49,802 nt of DNA. Source: an uncultured Anaerolineales bacterium (lineage in GTDB: Bacteria > Chloroflexota > Anaerolineae > Anaerolineales > UBA6663). A program made the position numbers and the translations under genes. Positions 15,551 to 22,866 of the stretch are shown piece after piece; the first letter of the stretch is position 1; each line of letters starts with the position of its first letter. Under the pieces are notes generated by a model, which ran no database searches, was not told the DNA's origin, and saw nothing but the letters and a program-made list of their open reading frames with translations. The stretch is from assembly GCA_937952305.1 (NCBI GenBank), contig CALFZO010000073.1, positions 1 to 49,802 of the forward strand, read 5' to 3'.

Positions 15551-16050
15551 ACCACGCCGCCCGGCTGGCCGCGATGGAACTGGCCGACCTCCCCCAGGTG
15601 ATGACGATCGACCGGTTGTCCTTCCCGCAGCCCTGGAGCGAGGCCTCCTACCGTTACGAACTGCTGGAGAACACCAACGCCTACTTCATTGTGGCCCTGG
15701 ACCCGCACGGCGCCGCGCCGGTGCGGCACTGGCTGGCACGCTGGCTGCGCCAGCCGGAGCGGCGCCAGGTGGTGGGCTACGCCGGGCTCTGGCTCGTGGT
15801 GGACGAAGGCCACATCAACACGCTGGCCGTCCACCCGCAGTGGCGCGGGCGCGGCTTGGGCGAGAAGCTGCTGCTGGAACTGCTGCGCTACGCGCGCGAG
15901 CACAGCGCGGTCATGGCGACGCTGGAGGTGCGCGTGAACAATTTCACGGCCCAGCGGCTCTATCGCAAACACGGCTTTGAAGAGGTCGGCCGCCGGCCGC
16001 GTTATTACCGCGACGGCGAAGACGCCCTGCTCATGACAGTTCGATTCTAG
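15547..16050 (+). CDS. rimI: Ribosomal-protein-alanine N-acetyltransferase RimI-like GNAT
   Basis: A 167-residue GNAT acetyltransferase. The acetyl-CoA loop is QWRGRGLGEKLL (motif A, near 98-109), followed by VRVNNFTAQRLYRKHGFEEVGRRPRYY, which is typical of RimI. RimI acetylates the N-terminal Ala of ribosomal protein S18 and perhaps other proteins. An insertion of about 20 residues (HWLARWLRQPERRQ region) lengthens the N-terminal half beyond the usual 150 residues. Start ATG 15547 overlaps the tsaB stop, which favours it over upstream alternatives. Confidence 0.88.
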   Translation: MNHAARLAAMELADLPQVMTIDRLSFPQPWSEASYRYELLENTNAYFIVALDPHGAAPVRHWLARWLRQPERRQVVGYAGLWLVVDEGHINTLAVHPQWRGRGLGEKLLLELLRYAREHSAVMATLEVRVNNFTAQRLYRKHGFEEVGRRPRYYRDGEDALLMTVRF

Positions 16051-16100
16051 CGGCGCGGCGTACCGCCGGTCCGCTCACTCAACGAAACGAGAACCTTGCA

Positions 16101-17120
16101 ATGCGCATCTTGATCACCGGCGGGGCCGGTTTTATCGGCTGCAACCTGGTCCCCCACTTCGCCCGCCGCGGCCACACTGTGACGATTTACGACAATCTCT
16201 CGCGGCGCGGCGCGGACGCCAACCTGGCCTGGCTGCGCGCCACGCTCGGGGACCGCCTCACCGTGACGCTCGGCGATGTGCGCGACGCGGCCGCCCTGGC
16301 CGAGGCCGCGCGCGGGCAGGACGCGCTCTTCCACTTGGCCGGCCAGGTGGCCGTCACCACCTCGGTCACCAACCCGCGCGCCGACTTCGAAGCCAACGCC
16401 CTGGGCACGTTCAATGCGCTGGAAGCCGCCCGCGCCGCCGGCACCAACCCGGTCTTCATTTACACCTCCACCAACAAGGTCTACGGCGGCCTGGAGGCCG
16501 CGCACATTGAGCTGCGCGGCGAGCGCTACGCCTTCGCCGACCTGCCCCACGGCGTGCCCGAGACCTGGCCGCTGGATTTCCATTCGCCCTACGGCTGCAG
16601 CAAAGGCGCCGGCGACCAGTACGTGCGTGATTACCACCGCATCTACGGCCTGCCGACCGTGGTCTTTCGGCAGAGCGCCATCTACGGGCCGCGTCAGTTC
16701 GGCGTGGAGGACCAGGGCTGGCTGGCCTTCTTCGCCATCTGCGCCGCCGCCCGACGGCCGTTCACCATCTACGGCGACGGCCGCCAGGTGCGTGACCTGT
16801 TGTATATCGATGACCTGGCGCGGGCTTTTGAGCTGGCGCTGGCACACCGCGACCGGACCGCCGGCCAGGTCTACAACCTCGGCGGCGGGCCGGAGCGCAG
16901 CTTGTCCGTCTGGACCGAGACCCGGCCGCTGCTGGAAGGCCTGGCCGGCTATCCGCTGGACGTGGCGTTCGGGGATTGGCGCCCTGGCGACCAGCGCATT
17001 TATTTGAGCGACATCCGCAAGGCTAAGGCCGAGTTTGGCTGGGAGCCGCAGGTGGCACCCGGGGAGGGCCTGCGGCGGCTGTGGGAGTGGATCCAGGCCA
17101 ACCGCGCCCTGTTCCCCTGA
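16101..17120 (+). CDS. NAD-dependent epimerase, CDP-paratose 2-epimerase-like
   Basis: A 339-residue extended SDR enzyme. The NAD motif is GGAGFIG (7-13), and catalytic Tyr164 and Lys168 lie in SPYGCSKG. YDNLSRRGADANLAWL near 30-45, STNKVYG near 123 and ADLPHGVPETWPLDFHSPYG closely match CDP-paratose 2-epimerases (RfbE/TyvE), which make CDP-tyvelose for surface glycans; the family also includes other nucleotide-sugar epimerases, so the substrate is tentative. It starts 50 bases after rimI on the same strand and is probably read through from that operon. A strong terminator follows. No CDP-sugar synthesis genes are nearby. Confidence 0.85.
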   Translation: MRILITGGAGFIGCNLVPHFARRGHTVTIYDNLSRRGADANLAWLRATLGDRLTVTLGDVRDAAALAEAARGQDALFHLAGQVAVTTSVTNPRADFEANALGTFNALEAARAAGTNPVFIYTSTNKVYGGLEAAHIELRGERYAFADLPHGVPETWPLDFHSPYGCSKGAGDQYVRDYHRIYGLPTVVFRQSAIYGPRQFGVEDQGWLAFFAICAAARRPFTIYGDGRQVRDLLYIDDLARAFELALAHRDRTAGQVYNLGGGPERSLSVWTETRPLLEGLAGYPLDVAFGDWRPGDQRIYLSDIRKAKAEFGWEPQVAPGEGLRRLWEWIQANRALFP

Positions 17121-17192
17121 TCGCCGGCGCGGGGCCGCCCCAGGAGACGCCCGGTCCGCCGGCCGCCCGCGCGCGGCGTCAAGGCCAGATAA

Positions 17193-17227
17193 CGCAGATC
17201 CCGGCTGAGCCGGGATCTGCGCGTTTT
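17193..17227. terminator. Intrinsic terminator between convergent genes
   Basis: A perfect 13-bp stem (17193-17205 with 17209-17221) with a 3-base loop is followed by CGTTTT on the plus strand. It ends the epimerase transcript, and its Ts form the stop region of the convergent phoU gene. On the minus strand the tail is weaker (GTTATCT). Confidence 0.85.
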
Positions 17228-17888
17228 ACAGGTTGAGCTCTTTGAGCGTGCCGGTCGTCATGAAGATGATGCGCTCGGCGATGTTGGTGGCGCGGTCGCC
17301 GATGCGCTCGAGGTTGTGCCCGCACCACAACAGGTACGTGCACGGCGTGATGGCGCTGGCGTCACCCGCCATCTTCTGGATGAGGTCGTCGAACAACACC
17401 TTGTACATGTGGTCGACCTCATCGTCCTCGGCCGCAATCCGGCGGGCGGCCTCGGCATCGCGGTTCACGAACGCGTCCAAAGTGGCGCGCAGCATGCGCC
17501 GCGCCGCGTGCGCCATCGGGTTGAGATCGGCCGGCGGACGCGGCGGCGCGGCCGGCCCCATGCGCAGCACAGTTTTGGCGATGCCGCTGGCGTGGTCGGC
17601 CATGCGCTCGATGTCGGTGGCGATGCTGACGGCGGCCATGGCGGTGCGCAGATCACTGGCCGCCGGCTGCTGGGTGGCGATCAGGCGCAGACAGGCGTCC
17701 TCGATATCAAAGCGCAGGGTGTTGATGGCCTCGTCGTCGTTGATCACCCGCTGGGCCAACTCGACGTCGTTCTGGGTGAGCGCCTGCAGCGCGCGCTCGA
17801 TGGCCACGTCCACCAGATAACCGAGCCGCAGCAGGTTGTCGCGGATTTCAGCGATCTCCCGATCCAGGATACTGCGAGACGATGTCAT
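17226..17888 (-). CDS. phoU: Phosphate-signalling protein PhoU
   Basis: A 220-residue, all-helical protein made of two PhoU repeats (about 10-105 and 115-215). The conserved stretches are SIATDIERMADHASGIAK near 92-109 and CGHNLERIGDRATNIAERI near 192-210, whose Glu/Asp residues bind metal. PhoU restrains PhoR and Pst transport when phosphate is plentiful. ATG 17888 is chosen because it opens the standard helix and follows GAGGGA; an in-frame upstream extension is unsupported. No pst or phoBR genes lie in the window, so this is an orphan copy or one distant from its partners. Confidence 0.92.
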   Translation of the reverse strand: MTSSRSILDREIAEIRDNLLRLGYLVDVAIERALQALTQNDVELAQRVINDDEAINTLRFDIEDACLRLIATQQPAASDLRTAMAAVSIATDIERMADHASGIAKTVLRMGPAAPPRPPADLNPMAHAARRMLRATLDAFVNRDAEAARRIAAEDDEVDHMYKVLFDDLIQKMAGDASAITPCTYLLWCGHNLERIGDRATNIAERIIFMTTGTLKELNL

Positions 17889-17961
17889 GGCCGGCGGCTT
17901 CCCTCTGAGAATGGCGCATATTCTACCCGCAATCCGGCCTTGTCCCAAAACCCGACCGGGA

Positions 17962-17990
17962 TTGACCAAATGCGGCGGCGGGCCTACACT
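17962..17990 (+). promoter_or_regulatory. Promoter of the esterase lipoprotein gene
   Basis: TTGACC (17962-17967) and TACACT (17985-17990) are separated by exactly 17 bases and point at the ATG at 18053. It lies in the divergent gap between phoU and the esterase gene. Confidence 0.7.
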
Positions 17991-18052
17991 TTCGGCAACA
18001 GGCGCTCCCGTCGGGCGGGGCTTTCCCCCAAACGGCGGGTTTTCTCTGTCTT

Positions 18053-19030
18053 ATGCGTGTCCATGTACTGGCGCTCCTTAGTCTGGCGCTCAGCCTGACG
18101 GCGTGCGCGGCCCCGGCCGCCCCGGCCCGCACACCTGGGCCGGCGGAGGTGGCCTTCGCCGCAGGCGAGGTCACGCCCTCACCCAGCCGCACCGCCACGG
18201 CCACGGCTACCGCCACCGTCTCGCCGACTCCGTCGGCCACGCCCAGCCCGATCCCGCCCACGCCCACCCCGCGGCCGACCGCGTGTGCGGACACCCAGGG
18301 CACCCTCCAGGCGATCAGCGTGCCGTCGCGGCGCTTGGGCTACGCCCTCGAGGGCCGCGTCTACCTGCCGCCGTGCTACGCCGCCTCAGACGAGCGTTAT
18401 CCGGTCGTCTACCTGCTGCACGGCCTCGGCTTCACCGACGACCAGTGGGAGCGGCTGGGCGCGCCGGCGGCCGCGGACGAGTTGATCGCCGCCGGCGAGA
18501 TTGCGCCGCTGATCATCGTCATGCCGCGCGACCGGCGCGACGCCCGGCTGGACCCGGCCTTGGTGGACGAATTGATCCCTTACATCGACAGCCAGTTCCG
18601 CACGCGCGCCGAGCGCGTCGCGCGCGCCATCGGCGGCCTGTCGCGAGGCGGCGGCTGGGCCGTCCACTTCGGCCTGCGTTACCCGGCGCTGTTCGGGCGC
18701 ATCGGCCTGCACAGCCCCGCCGTCTTTTACGATGACGAGGTCGCTATTCTGGAGTGGACGCGCCAGCTGCGCGACCAGCCCCAACCCGCCATCTACATCG
18801 ACAGCGGCGAAGACGACGCCACTCTGCGCAGCCCGGTCTGGCTGGACCAGGTCTTCACCTGGTTCAAGCTGGATCATGTCTTCGTCCTCCAGCCGGGCGG
18901 CCACAGCGAGAAGTACTGGTCTCAACACGTCCGCGACTATCTGCGCTTCTATGCCGCCGATTGGCGTCCCCGGCCCCCGCCCGACATCGACGGCCCGGCC
19001 TCCAACCGTTTCGCCCCGGTGATTCACTAA
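18053..19030 (+). CDS. Secreted lipoprotein esterase, alpha/beta-hydrolase of the esterase D family
   Basis: A 325-residue protein. The signal peptide has lipobox LTAC (Cys18). A Thr/Ala/Pro linker (about 45-75), typical of Chloroflexi surface lipoproteins, precedes an alpha/beta-hydrolase domain (85-310). The domain shows VVYLLHGLG (oxyanion region), GLSRG around residues 195-199 with the nucleophile Ser, SGEDD near 258 with a candidate Asp, and GGHSEKYW near 285 with the catalytic His. The family acts on ester bonds of small molecules or polysaccharide acetyl/feruloyl groups; the substrate is unknown. No clear Shine-Dalgarno precedes ATG 18053, but the lipobox fixes the N-terminus well. Confidence 0.86.
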   Translation: MRVHVLALLSLALSLTACAAPAAPARTPGPAEVAFAAGEVTPSPSRTATATATATVSPTPSATPSPIPPTPTPRPTACADTQGTLQAISVPSRRLGYALEGRVYLPPCYAASDERYPVVYLLHGLGFTDDQWERLGAPAAADELIAAGEIAPLIIVMPRDRRDARLDPALVDELIPYIDSQFRTRAERVARAIGGLSRGGGWAVHFGLRYPALFGRIGLHSPAVFYDDEVAILEWTRQLRDQPQPAIYIDSGEDDATLRSPVWLDQVFTWFKLDHVFVLQPGGHSEKYWSQHVRDYLRFYAADWRPRPPPDIDGPASNRFAPVIH

Positions 19031-19071
19031 CATTTCACCATGCCGCCTCGCGGCGCATGCTACGCTGGCCG

Positions 19072-19091
19072 ACGGTGGCGATCGCCACCGT
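19072..19091. promoter_or_regulatory. Perfect 20-bp palindrome upstream of the repeat-lipoprotein gene
   Basis: A 20-base perfect inverted repeat with GCGATCGC at its centre lies between the esterase stop and the Shine-Dalgarno (GGAGG, 19092-19096) of the next gene. As DNA it could bind a dimeric repressor; as RNA it could fold next to the ribosome site. No T-tract follows, so it is not an intrinsic terminator. Confidence 0.6.
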
Positions 19092-19101
19092 GGAGGTGGC
19101 T

Positions 19102-19872
19102 ATGCGTTTGTCGGTGCGCTCGCGCGTGGCACGGCTGGGTCTGGTGGGCCTGGCCAGCCTGATCATCACGGCCTGTGAGCCCGGTCAGCTGGGGGAGCAA
19201 TCCGGCGACACCGGCTCGGCCAGTTACCCGCCGCCCGGCGCGGCGCCGTCGGAGACCACGGCCGCGCCAATCCAACCGCCTGAAACTGATCCCTCCACGA
19301 CTGAGCCGGCGCCGCCGGCCAGTGCCTCGGCCACGCCGATCTCCCTCGACCCGACCGCGACCACTGAGGTCCAGCCGGCGACGGCCACCGGCCTGCCCAC
19401 CGCCACAGCGACACCCATCCGGCCGCCGACCGAGACGGCCAAGGCCACGCGGCCGGCCGACCAGCCGTCAATGACCGCGCCGGCCGTCGCCACGCCGGCC
19501 GCAACTGAGACGGCGGCGCCCAACCCAGAAGCAACCCCGGCCGACCAGCCCGGGCCGTCGGAACCGCCGGCGCCGACCGAGCCGGCCGGCAACTATCCGG
19601 CGCCGAATCCGGGCGGCTATCCGCCGCCGGACCCCGGTGGCTACCCAGGTCCGAACCCCGGCAGCAATCCGCCGCCAGGATCAGGCGGCTACCCGCCTCC
19701 GAACCCCGGTGATTATCCGGCCCCCAATCCGGGCGGCTACCCGGCGCCCACCGGCTTCTTCGGCATCCCGATCACTGGCTCCGGGCCCTCCAGCCTGGCC
19801 ATCCTGGGCGGCTTGTCCGCGCTGGTGCTGGTGAGCGGCGCCTGGCTGCTCCGCCGCCGCCCCAAAGCCTGA
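19102..19872 (+). CDS. Pro/Tyr/Gly-repeat lipoprotein with C-terminal LPxTG-like anchor
   Basis: A 256-residue protein. The signal peptide has lipobox ITAC (Cys25). Residues 35-160 are Thr/Pro/Ala-rich and presumably disordered. Residues 164-218 are about seven copies of a GGYPxPNP-like octapeptide. The C-terminus carries IPITG, a hydrophobic helix of about 20 residues, then RRRPKA: the layout of a sortase sorting signal with Ile for Leu. Both N-terminal lipidation and C-terminal sorting signals are thus present, which is unusual. ATG 19102 has GGAGG 5 bases upstream, and starts before that would bury the signal peptide. It probably forms a stalk or surface-layer-associated protein; no enzymatic domain is seen. 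An intrinsic terminator follows at once. Confidence 0.8.
   Translation: MRLSVRSRVARLGLVGLASLIITACEPGQLGEQSGDTGSASYPPPGAAPSETTAAPIQPPETDPSTTEPAPPASASATPISLDPTATTEVQPATATGLPTATATPIRPPTETAKATRPADQPSMTAPAVATPAATETAAPNPEATPADQPGPSEPPAPTEPAGNYPAPNPGGYPPPDPGGYPGPNPGSNPPPGSGGYPPPNPGDYPAPNPGGYPAPTGFFGIPITGSGPSSLAILGGLSALVLVSGAWLLRRRPKA
19591..19755 (+). repeat. In-gene tandem repeat coding GGYPxPNP-type units
   Basis: Imperfect 24-base units, each coding roughly G-G-Y-P-x-P-N/D-P, run head to tail inside the lipoprotein gene. Codon choices differ between units, so the array is old or selected at protein level and not a recent slippage expansion. Confidence 0.8.
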
Positions 19873-19887
19873 GGCCCTCAGCCTAAA

Positions 19888-19920
19888 GAAAGACCCCGAC
19901 TGAAGAGCCGGGGTCTTTTT
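19888..19920. terminator. Bidirectional intrinsic terminator
   Basis: AAAGACCCCG and CGGGGTCTTTTT pair around a loop of about ten bases. T-runs lie on both strands (TTTTT on plus, TCTTTCTTT on minus). It ends the repeat-lipoprotein gene and the convergent FAD-enzyme operon. Confidence 0.9.
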
Positions 19921-19945
19921 GCGTTCGGGGCCGTTTGGCGGGCGG

Positions 19946-21271
19946 TCAGGGATGGGTCAGGTCTTCCCGGACCAGGCCGGCCGCCCGCCGGCCGATCTCG
20001 ACGGCGAAGTTGGTGCCCCGATCCCACGGGTACACCTGGCTCATCGAGGCAAAGTACAGGCCGGGCACGGGCGTGCGCAGCGGCGGGATATTGCGCGAGT
20101 GGTTGAGCGGCGGCACTGGCTGGGCGTAAGCTGCCTTCCACACCCAGGTCGCCTTCACCCAACTGCGGTCGAAGGCGGGGTTGAAGCGCTGAATGCCGGG
20201 CAGATAGCGTTCCAGCAACTCTTCCGGGCTGAGGCGGAAATACTCGTGGTCCGGCTCCAGGTAATCGCCGCAGTAGACGATGTGGTCGCCGCCGTAGTGT
20301 TTCCGGTCGAGGTAGTTGGTGTGCTCCACCAGCGCCAGGAACGGGAAGCCGGCTTCTTTGGGCAGGTTGTGCCAGTAGTAGTTGGTCAGGCGCTGCTTGA
20401 GCGCCAGCACCATGACGACCGCACCCATGCTCTTGAGCGCCCGCAATTGAGCGGCATAGGCTTCCGGCAGGTCGGGCGCGAGGCGCGCCATCAGCGCCGG
20501 CGACGAGGTCGAGATGACGGCGTCGAACGCTTCACCGCCGCGCTCAGTGGCCAGCCCCAGCCGCCGATCCGGCAGCGCCTTGATCTGCGTCACGGGCGTG
20601 TTGAGCCGGATCTCAGCGCCTTGAGCGCGGACCACGTCGGCCAGCTTGTCCAGGAAGGCCTGGAACCCGCCCGCAAACGTCCCGAGGCGGGTGGTGCGCG
20701 AATGCAGGCGCGCCCACAGCCAGGCCATGTTCACGATCGGCAGGTTGGCCTCGCCGAACTTACCCACCAGCATCGGCCGCCAGAACAGGTTGTACACGCG
20801 CTCCCCGAACCAGCGCCGGGTCCAGTCGGCCGCGGTGACCGACTCCAGCGGCTGCCAGTAGGGCGAGAAGCGCAGGTACGCGCCGGCCAGGCCAAACCGG
20901 ATGACGTCGATCAGCGGGAAGTGCCGCAGCAGGAACCGCGGCATGTTCGAGAAGATGTCGTCAAAGGGATGAAACTGGCCGTCGTGATAGATCACGGTGT
21001 ACGGCCGCGGGAAGAGCACCTGGTCGCGCCAGCCCAACTCGTCGATCAGGCCCAGGATGGCGCTGTCAGACGCGAACCAGTGATGGTAGAACTTCTCCAG
21101 GCTCCACTCCCAGTGCTCGGCCTTGAAGCCGGAGGCCAGCCCGCCGACTTCGGGCGCGGCTTCGTAGACGACCACCGGATGGCCGGCGCGCGTCAGGTCA
21201 TAGGCCGCGGCCAGCCCAGCCGGGCCGGCGCCGATGATGGCGATGCGCCCGTGCGGCGCGGCGGCGCTCAT
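19946..21271 (-). CDS. FAD-dependent amine-oxidase-type oxidoreductase (protoporphyrinogen-oxidase-like fold)
   Basis: A 441-residue flavoprotein. The dinucleotide motif GAGPAGLAAAYDL (14-26) is followed by VVYEAAPEVGGLASGF, the second FAD-binding segment. The C-terminal part PVPGLYFASMSQVYPWDRGTNFAVEIGR is the flavin-contacting end of the amine oxidase/UDP-galactopyranose-mutase-like group. Close relatives are annotated as NAD(P)/FAD protoporphyrinogen oxidase or putative mutases beside glycan genes; the substrate is unknown. It overlaps the upstream membrane-protein gene by 4 bases (ATGA at 21268-21271). That coupling to a lipid-flippase-like protein suggests work on a lipid-linked or isoprenoid substrate, which is inference. 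Confidence 0.8.
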   Translation of the reverse strand: MSAAAPHGRIAIIGAGPAGLAAAYDLTRAGHPVVVYEAAPEVGGLASGFKAEHWEWSLEKFYHHWFASDSAILGLIDELGWRDQVLFPRPYTVIYHDGQFHPFDDIFSNMPRFLLRHFPLIDVIRFGLAGAYLRFSPYWQPLESVTAADWTRRWFGERVYNLFWRPMLVGKFGEANLPIVNMAWLWARLHSRTTRLGTFAGGFQAFLDKLADVVRAQGAEIRLNTPVTQIKALPDRRLGLATERGGEAFDAVISTSSPALMARLAPDLPEAYAAQLRALKSMGAVVMVLALKQRLTNYYWHNLPKEAGFPFLALVEHTNYLDRKHYGGDHIVYCGDYLEPDHEYFRLSPEELLERYLPGIQRFNPAFDRSWVKATWVWKAAYAQPVPPLNHSRNIPPLRTPVPGLYFASMSQVYPWDRGTNFAVEIGRRAAGLVREDLTHP

Positions 21272-22302
21272 CGGGCCGCCTCCGCCTGCTGCAGTTCCTG
21301 GTATTCGTGCTGGACCTTGTCCCAGCGCAGGCCCTCGCGCGCCATGAAGAACGCGCCCAGCGCCGTGATCGGCAGCCAGAGCGCGGCGTGCAGCACCAGG
21401 GTGTAGGCCGCCGCAATTTCGCCGTTCAGGCCATAGGCCGTCAGCACGGCGATGCCGGGCGCGTCGAACGTGCCCACGTAGCCGGGCGCCGACGGGATCG
21501 TCGTCGCCAGGTTGACGATGCCGTTCATCAGCATCAGCCCGAAAAAGCCGCCGCTGTAGCCGGTGAAGTCAAAGGCGAACATCACCAGCCAGTACTTGGC
21601 CGTCTCCAGCAGCCAGATGACCACCGACGTCGCGAAGACCATGAAGATACTGGCCGGCGAACGCAGCGCCTCCAGGCCGGTCCAGAAACTGGTCAACAGG
21701 GCGGCCACGCGCTGGCGGAAGCGGGCCGGGATGACCGGCTCGACGAAGCGGTGGAACAGGGACAGCGATTGGTGCGGGAACATGGCCGCCAGCAGGAAGA
21801 CGACCAGCGCGGCGGCGAAGGCCAGCGTGCCAAGCAGGGCGACGGAGCGGATGCTGCCGACGAAGCCTGAGTCATGCGAGAGGGCCGCCAACCCGTTCAG
21901 GTTGAAGACCACGAACATCAGCATCACCACGCCGTCGAAGATGCGCTCGATGACGATGGTGGCCAGGCTGGCGCTGACGGGCACGCCATGCTTGCGGCGG
22001 AGCACAAAGGCCCGCAAGACCTCGCCGGCCCGCGCCGGGTAGATGTTGTTGCCCATGTAGCCGATGGTCACGATCGGGAACATCGCGTTGGTGGAGATGG
22101 CCTTGAGCGGTTTGAGCAGGTAGTGCCAGCGCCAGGCCCGCGCCCACACCCCGACAAAATATACGGCGATGCCCGGCAACAGCCACCACAGATTGGCGGC
22201 CTTCAGCTTGTCCCAGACCTGCTCAAGTTTGAGACCGCCCAGCGCCAGCCACAAGAAGACCAGGCTGATCAAGACCCCCAGCCAAAACTGCCAGCGTTTC
22301 AA
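21268..22302 (-). CDS. UPF0104/AglD-LPG-synthase-type flippase-domain membrane protein
   Basis: A polytopic protein of about 344 residues with roughly eight membrane segments. RAWRWHYLLKPL near 45, GNNIYPARAGEVLRAFVLRRKHG near 75-98 and NGIVNLATTIPSAPGYVGTFD near 265-285 are hallmarks of the lysylphosphatidylglycerol-synthase transmembrane family. Its members handle lipid flipping or lipid-linked glycosyl transfer. TTG at 22302 is chosen because AAGGAG lies 6 bases upstream and the hydrophobic region begins directly after; a longer reading from 22359 would add an unlikely Arg/Ala-rich tail. It forms a two-gene operon with the FAD enzyme. Confidence 0.82.
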   Translation of the reverse strand: MKRWQFWLGVLISLVFLWLALGGLKLEQVWDKLKAANLWWLLPGIAVYFVGVWARAWRWHYLLKPLKAISTNAMFPIVTIGYMGNNIYPARAGEVLRAFVLRRKHGVPVSASLATIVIERIFDGVVMLMFVVFNLNGLAALSHDSGFVGSIRSVALLGTLAFAAALVVFLLAAMFPHQSLSLFHRFVEPVIPARFRQRVAALLTSFWTGLEALRSPASIFMVFATSVVIWLLETAKYWLVMFAFDFTGYSGGFFGLMLMNGIVNLATTIPSAPGYVGTFDAPGIAVLTAYGLNGEIAAAYTLVLHAALWLPITALGAFFMAREGLRWDKVQHEYQELQQAEAAR

Positions 22303-22396
22303 CGGAGACTCCTTCGGAGGACGGCTGCCGGCGTCGGCCCGCGCCGCCCGGACACGCAAACGGCGGGGAGGGCCCCGCCGCTGGTCAGGCCAGCGG

Positions 22397-22405
22397 ATTA
22401 TACCA
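22397..22405 (-). promoter_or_regulatory. Extended -10 promoter for the flippase/FAD-enzyme operon
   Basis: The minus strand reads TGGTATAAT with no good -35. The predicted start near 22390 gives a GC-rich leader of about 88 bases before TTG 22302, containing the CCGCTGG/CCAGCGG hairpin. Confidence 0.6.
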
Positions 22406-22418
22406 TCCGCCTTTAAGC

Positions 22419-22446
22419 AAAACGGGCGAGGCCGACGCCTCGCCCG
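22419..22446 (-). terminator. Intrinsic terminator after the SWIM-finger gene
   Basis: A perfect 10-bp stem (22423-22432 with 22437-22446) with a 4-base loop is followed on the minus strand by TTTTGCTT. It lies 25 bases beyond the SWIM gene stop. Confidence 0.9.
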
Positions 22447-22470
22447 TGCGGTGGTCTGATTCAGCTGGGT

Positions 22471-22719
22471 CTAGGCCGACGCATTCTCGGCGGCCGGCAG
22501 CATCTTGTCCAACAGTTGTTCCAGAGCCATGGTGTGGCTGCAGCGCGCGCGCAAGACGAAAAACTCACAGTCGCAGTGAAAAACACCGTGGTCAAAAGTA
22601 ACGCGGTGGGTATTGTTATCGCCACCAAAGGTGACGTCGAACTTCTCAAAGCGGAATCGCTCACGCTCCTGGGCGTAGCGCTTGGCCTTCTCGATCTTGC
22701 CGATCATGCCGTAATCCAT
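22471..22719 (-). CDS. Small SWIM zinc-finger protein
   Basis: An 82-residue protein. Cys49, Cys51, Cys60 and His62 form the SWIM pattern CxC-x8-CxH (HCDCEFF...RCSHTMAL), a zinc-binding motif usually attached to larger nucleic-acid or ubiquitin-related proteins. Here it stands almost alone, with a basic, helix-forming N-terminal half (KIEKAKRYAQERERFRFEKF). A role in DNA or RNA binding is plausible but unproven. A GGAGT Shine-Dalgarno precedes ATG 22719. It has its own promoter, structured leader and internal terminator upstream, and a clean terminator after, so it is a self-contained, probably attenuated transcription unit. Confidence 0.85.
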   Translation of the reverse strand: MDYGMIGKIEKAKRYAQERERFRFEKFDVTFGGDNNTHRVTFDHGVFHCDCEFFVLRARCSHTMALEQLLDKMLPAAENASA

Positions 22720-22756
22720 TGGGGACTCCTTTCGGCCAGCTTAGAGGGAGATGAAC

Positions 22757-22790
22757 AAAAAAGCACGCAGGCGTAGTTGCCTTGCGTGCT
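22757..22790 (-). terminator. Intrinsic terminator upstream of the SWIM-finger gene
   Basis: On the minus strand AGCACGCA pairs with TGCGTGCT (22783-22790 with 22762-22769), with inner GGC/GCC, and TTTTTT follows. It stands between the leader promoter and the SWIM gene, 38 bases before that gene's start, so it either attenuates the gene or ends a small RNA. Confidence 0.9.
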
Positions 22791-22860
22791 CAGGTTACGT
22801 CCTTATCCAGTTGCGAAAAAGCGTCCCGGCTCATAGGCCGCATAACCTCCGCTTCAGGAT
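22757..22860 (-). ncRNA. Candidate small RNA or attenuator leader with a 17-codon ORF
   Basis: The predicted transcript of about 104 bases runs from the promoter at 22867-22895 to the terminator at 22757-22790. A 7-bp helix pairs 22841-22847 with 22793-22799 (one G-U) and encloses a CGGC/GCCG hairpin. It contains a GGAGG (22846-22850) and a short ORF 22843-22790 coding MRPMSRDAFSQLDKDVT, whose stop codon touches the terminator stem. The GGAGG is 2 bases from the first ATG and 11 from the second (22834). I recognise no known riboswitch family. It may be a leader-peptide attenuator, an orphan riboswitch or a stand-alone sRNA. Confidence 0.55.
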
Positions 22861-22866
22861 GGGGGC

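Noticed and set aside
19591..19755. Repeats in the lipoprotein gene as a CRISPR array
   Set aside because: They are in-frame 24-base units with no spacers and code a regular octapeptide.
22757..22860. The leader RNA as a cyclic-di-GMP (GEMM) riboswitch because of GGGACGC
   Set aside because: The other conserved blocks of GEMM, including the GAAA tetraloop and its receptor, are missing.
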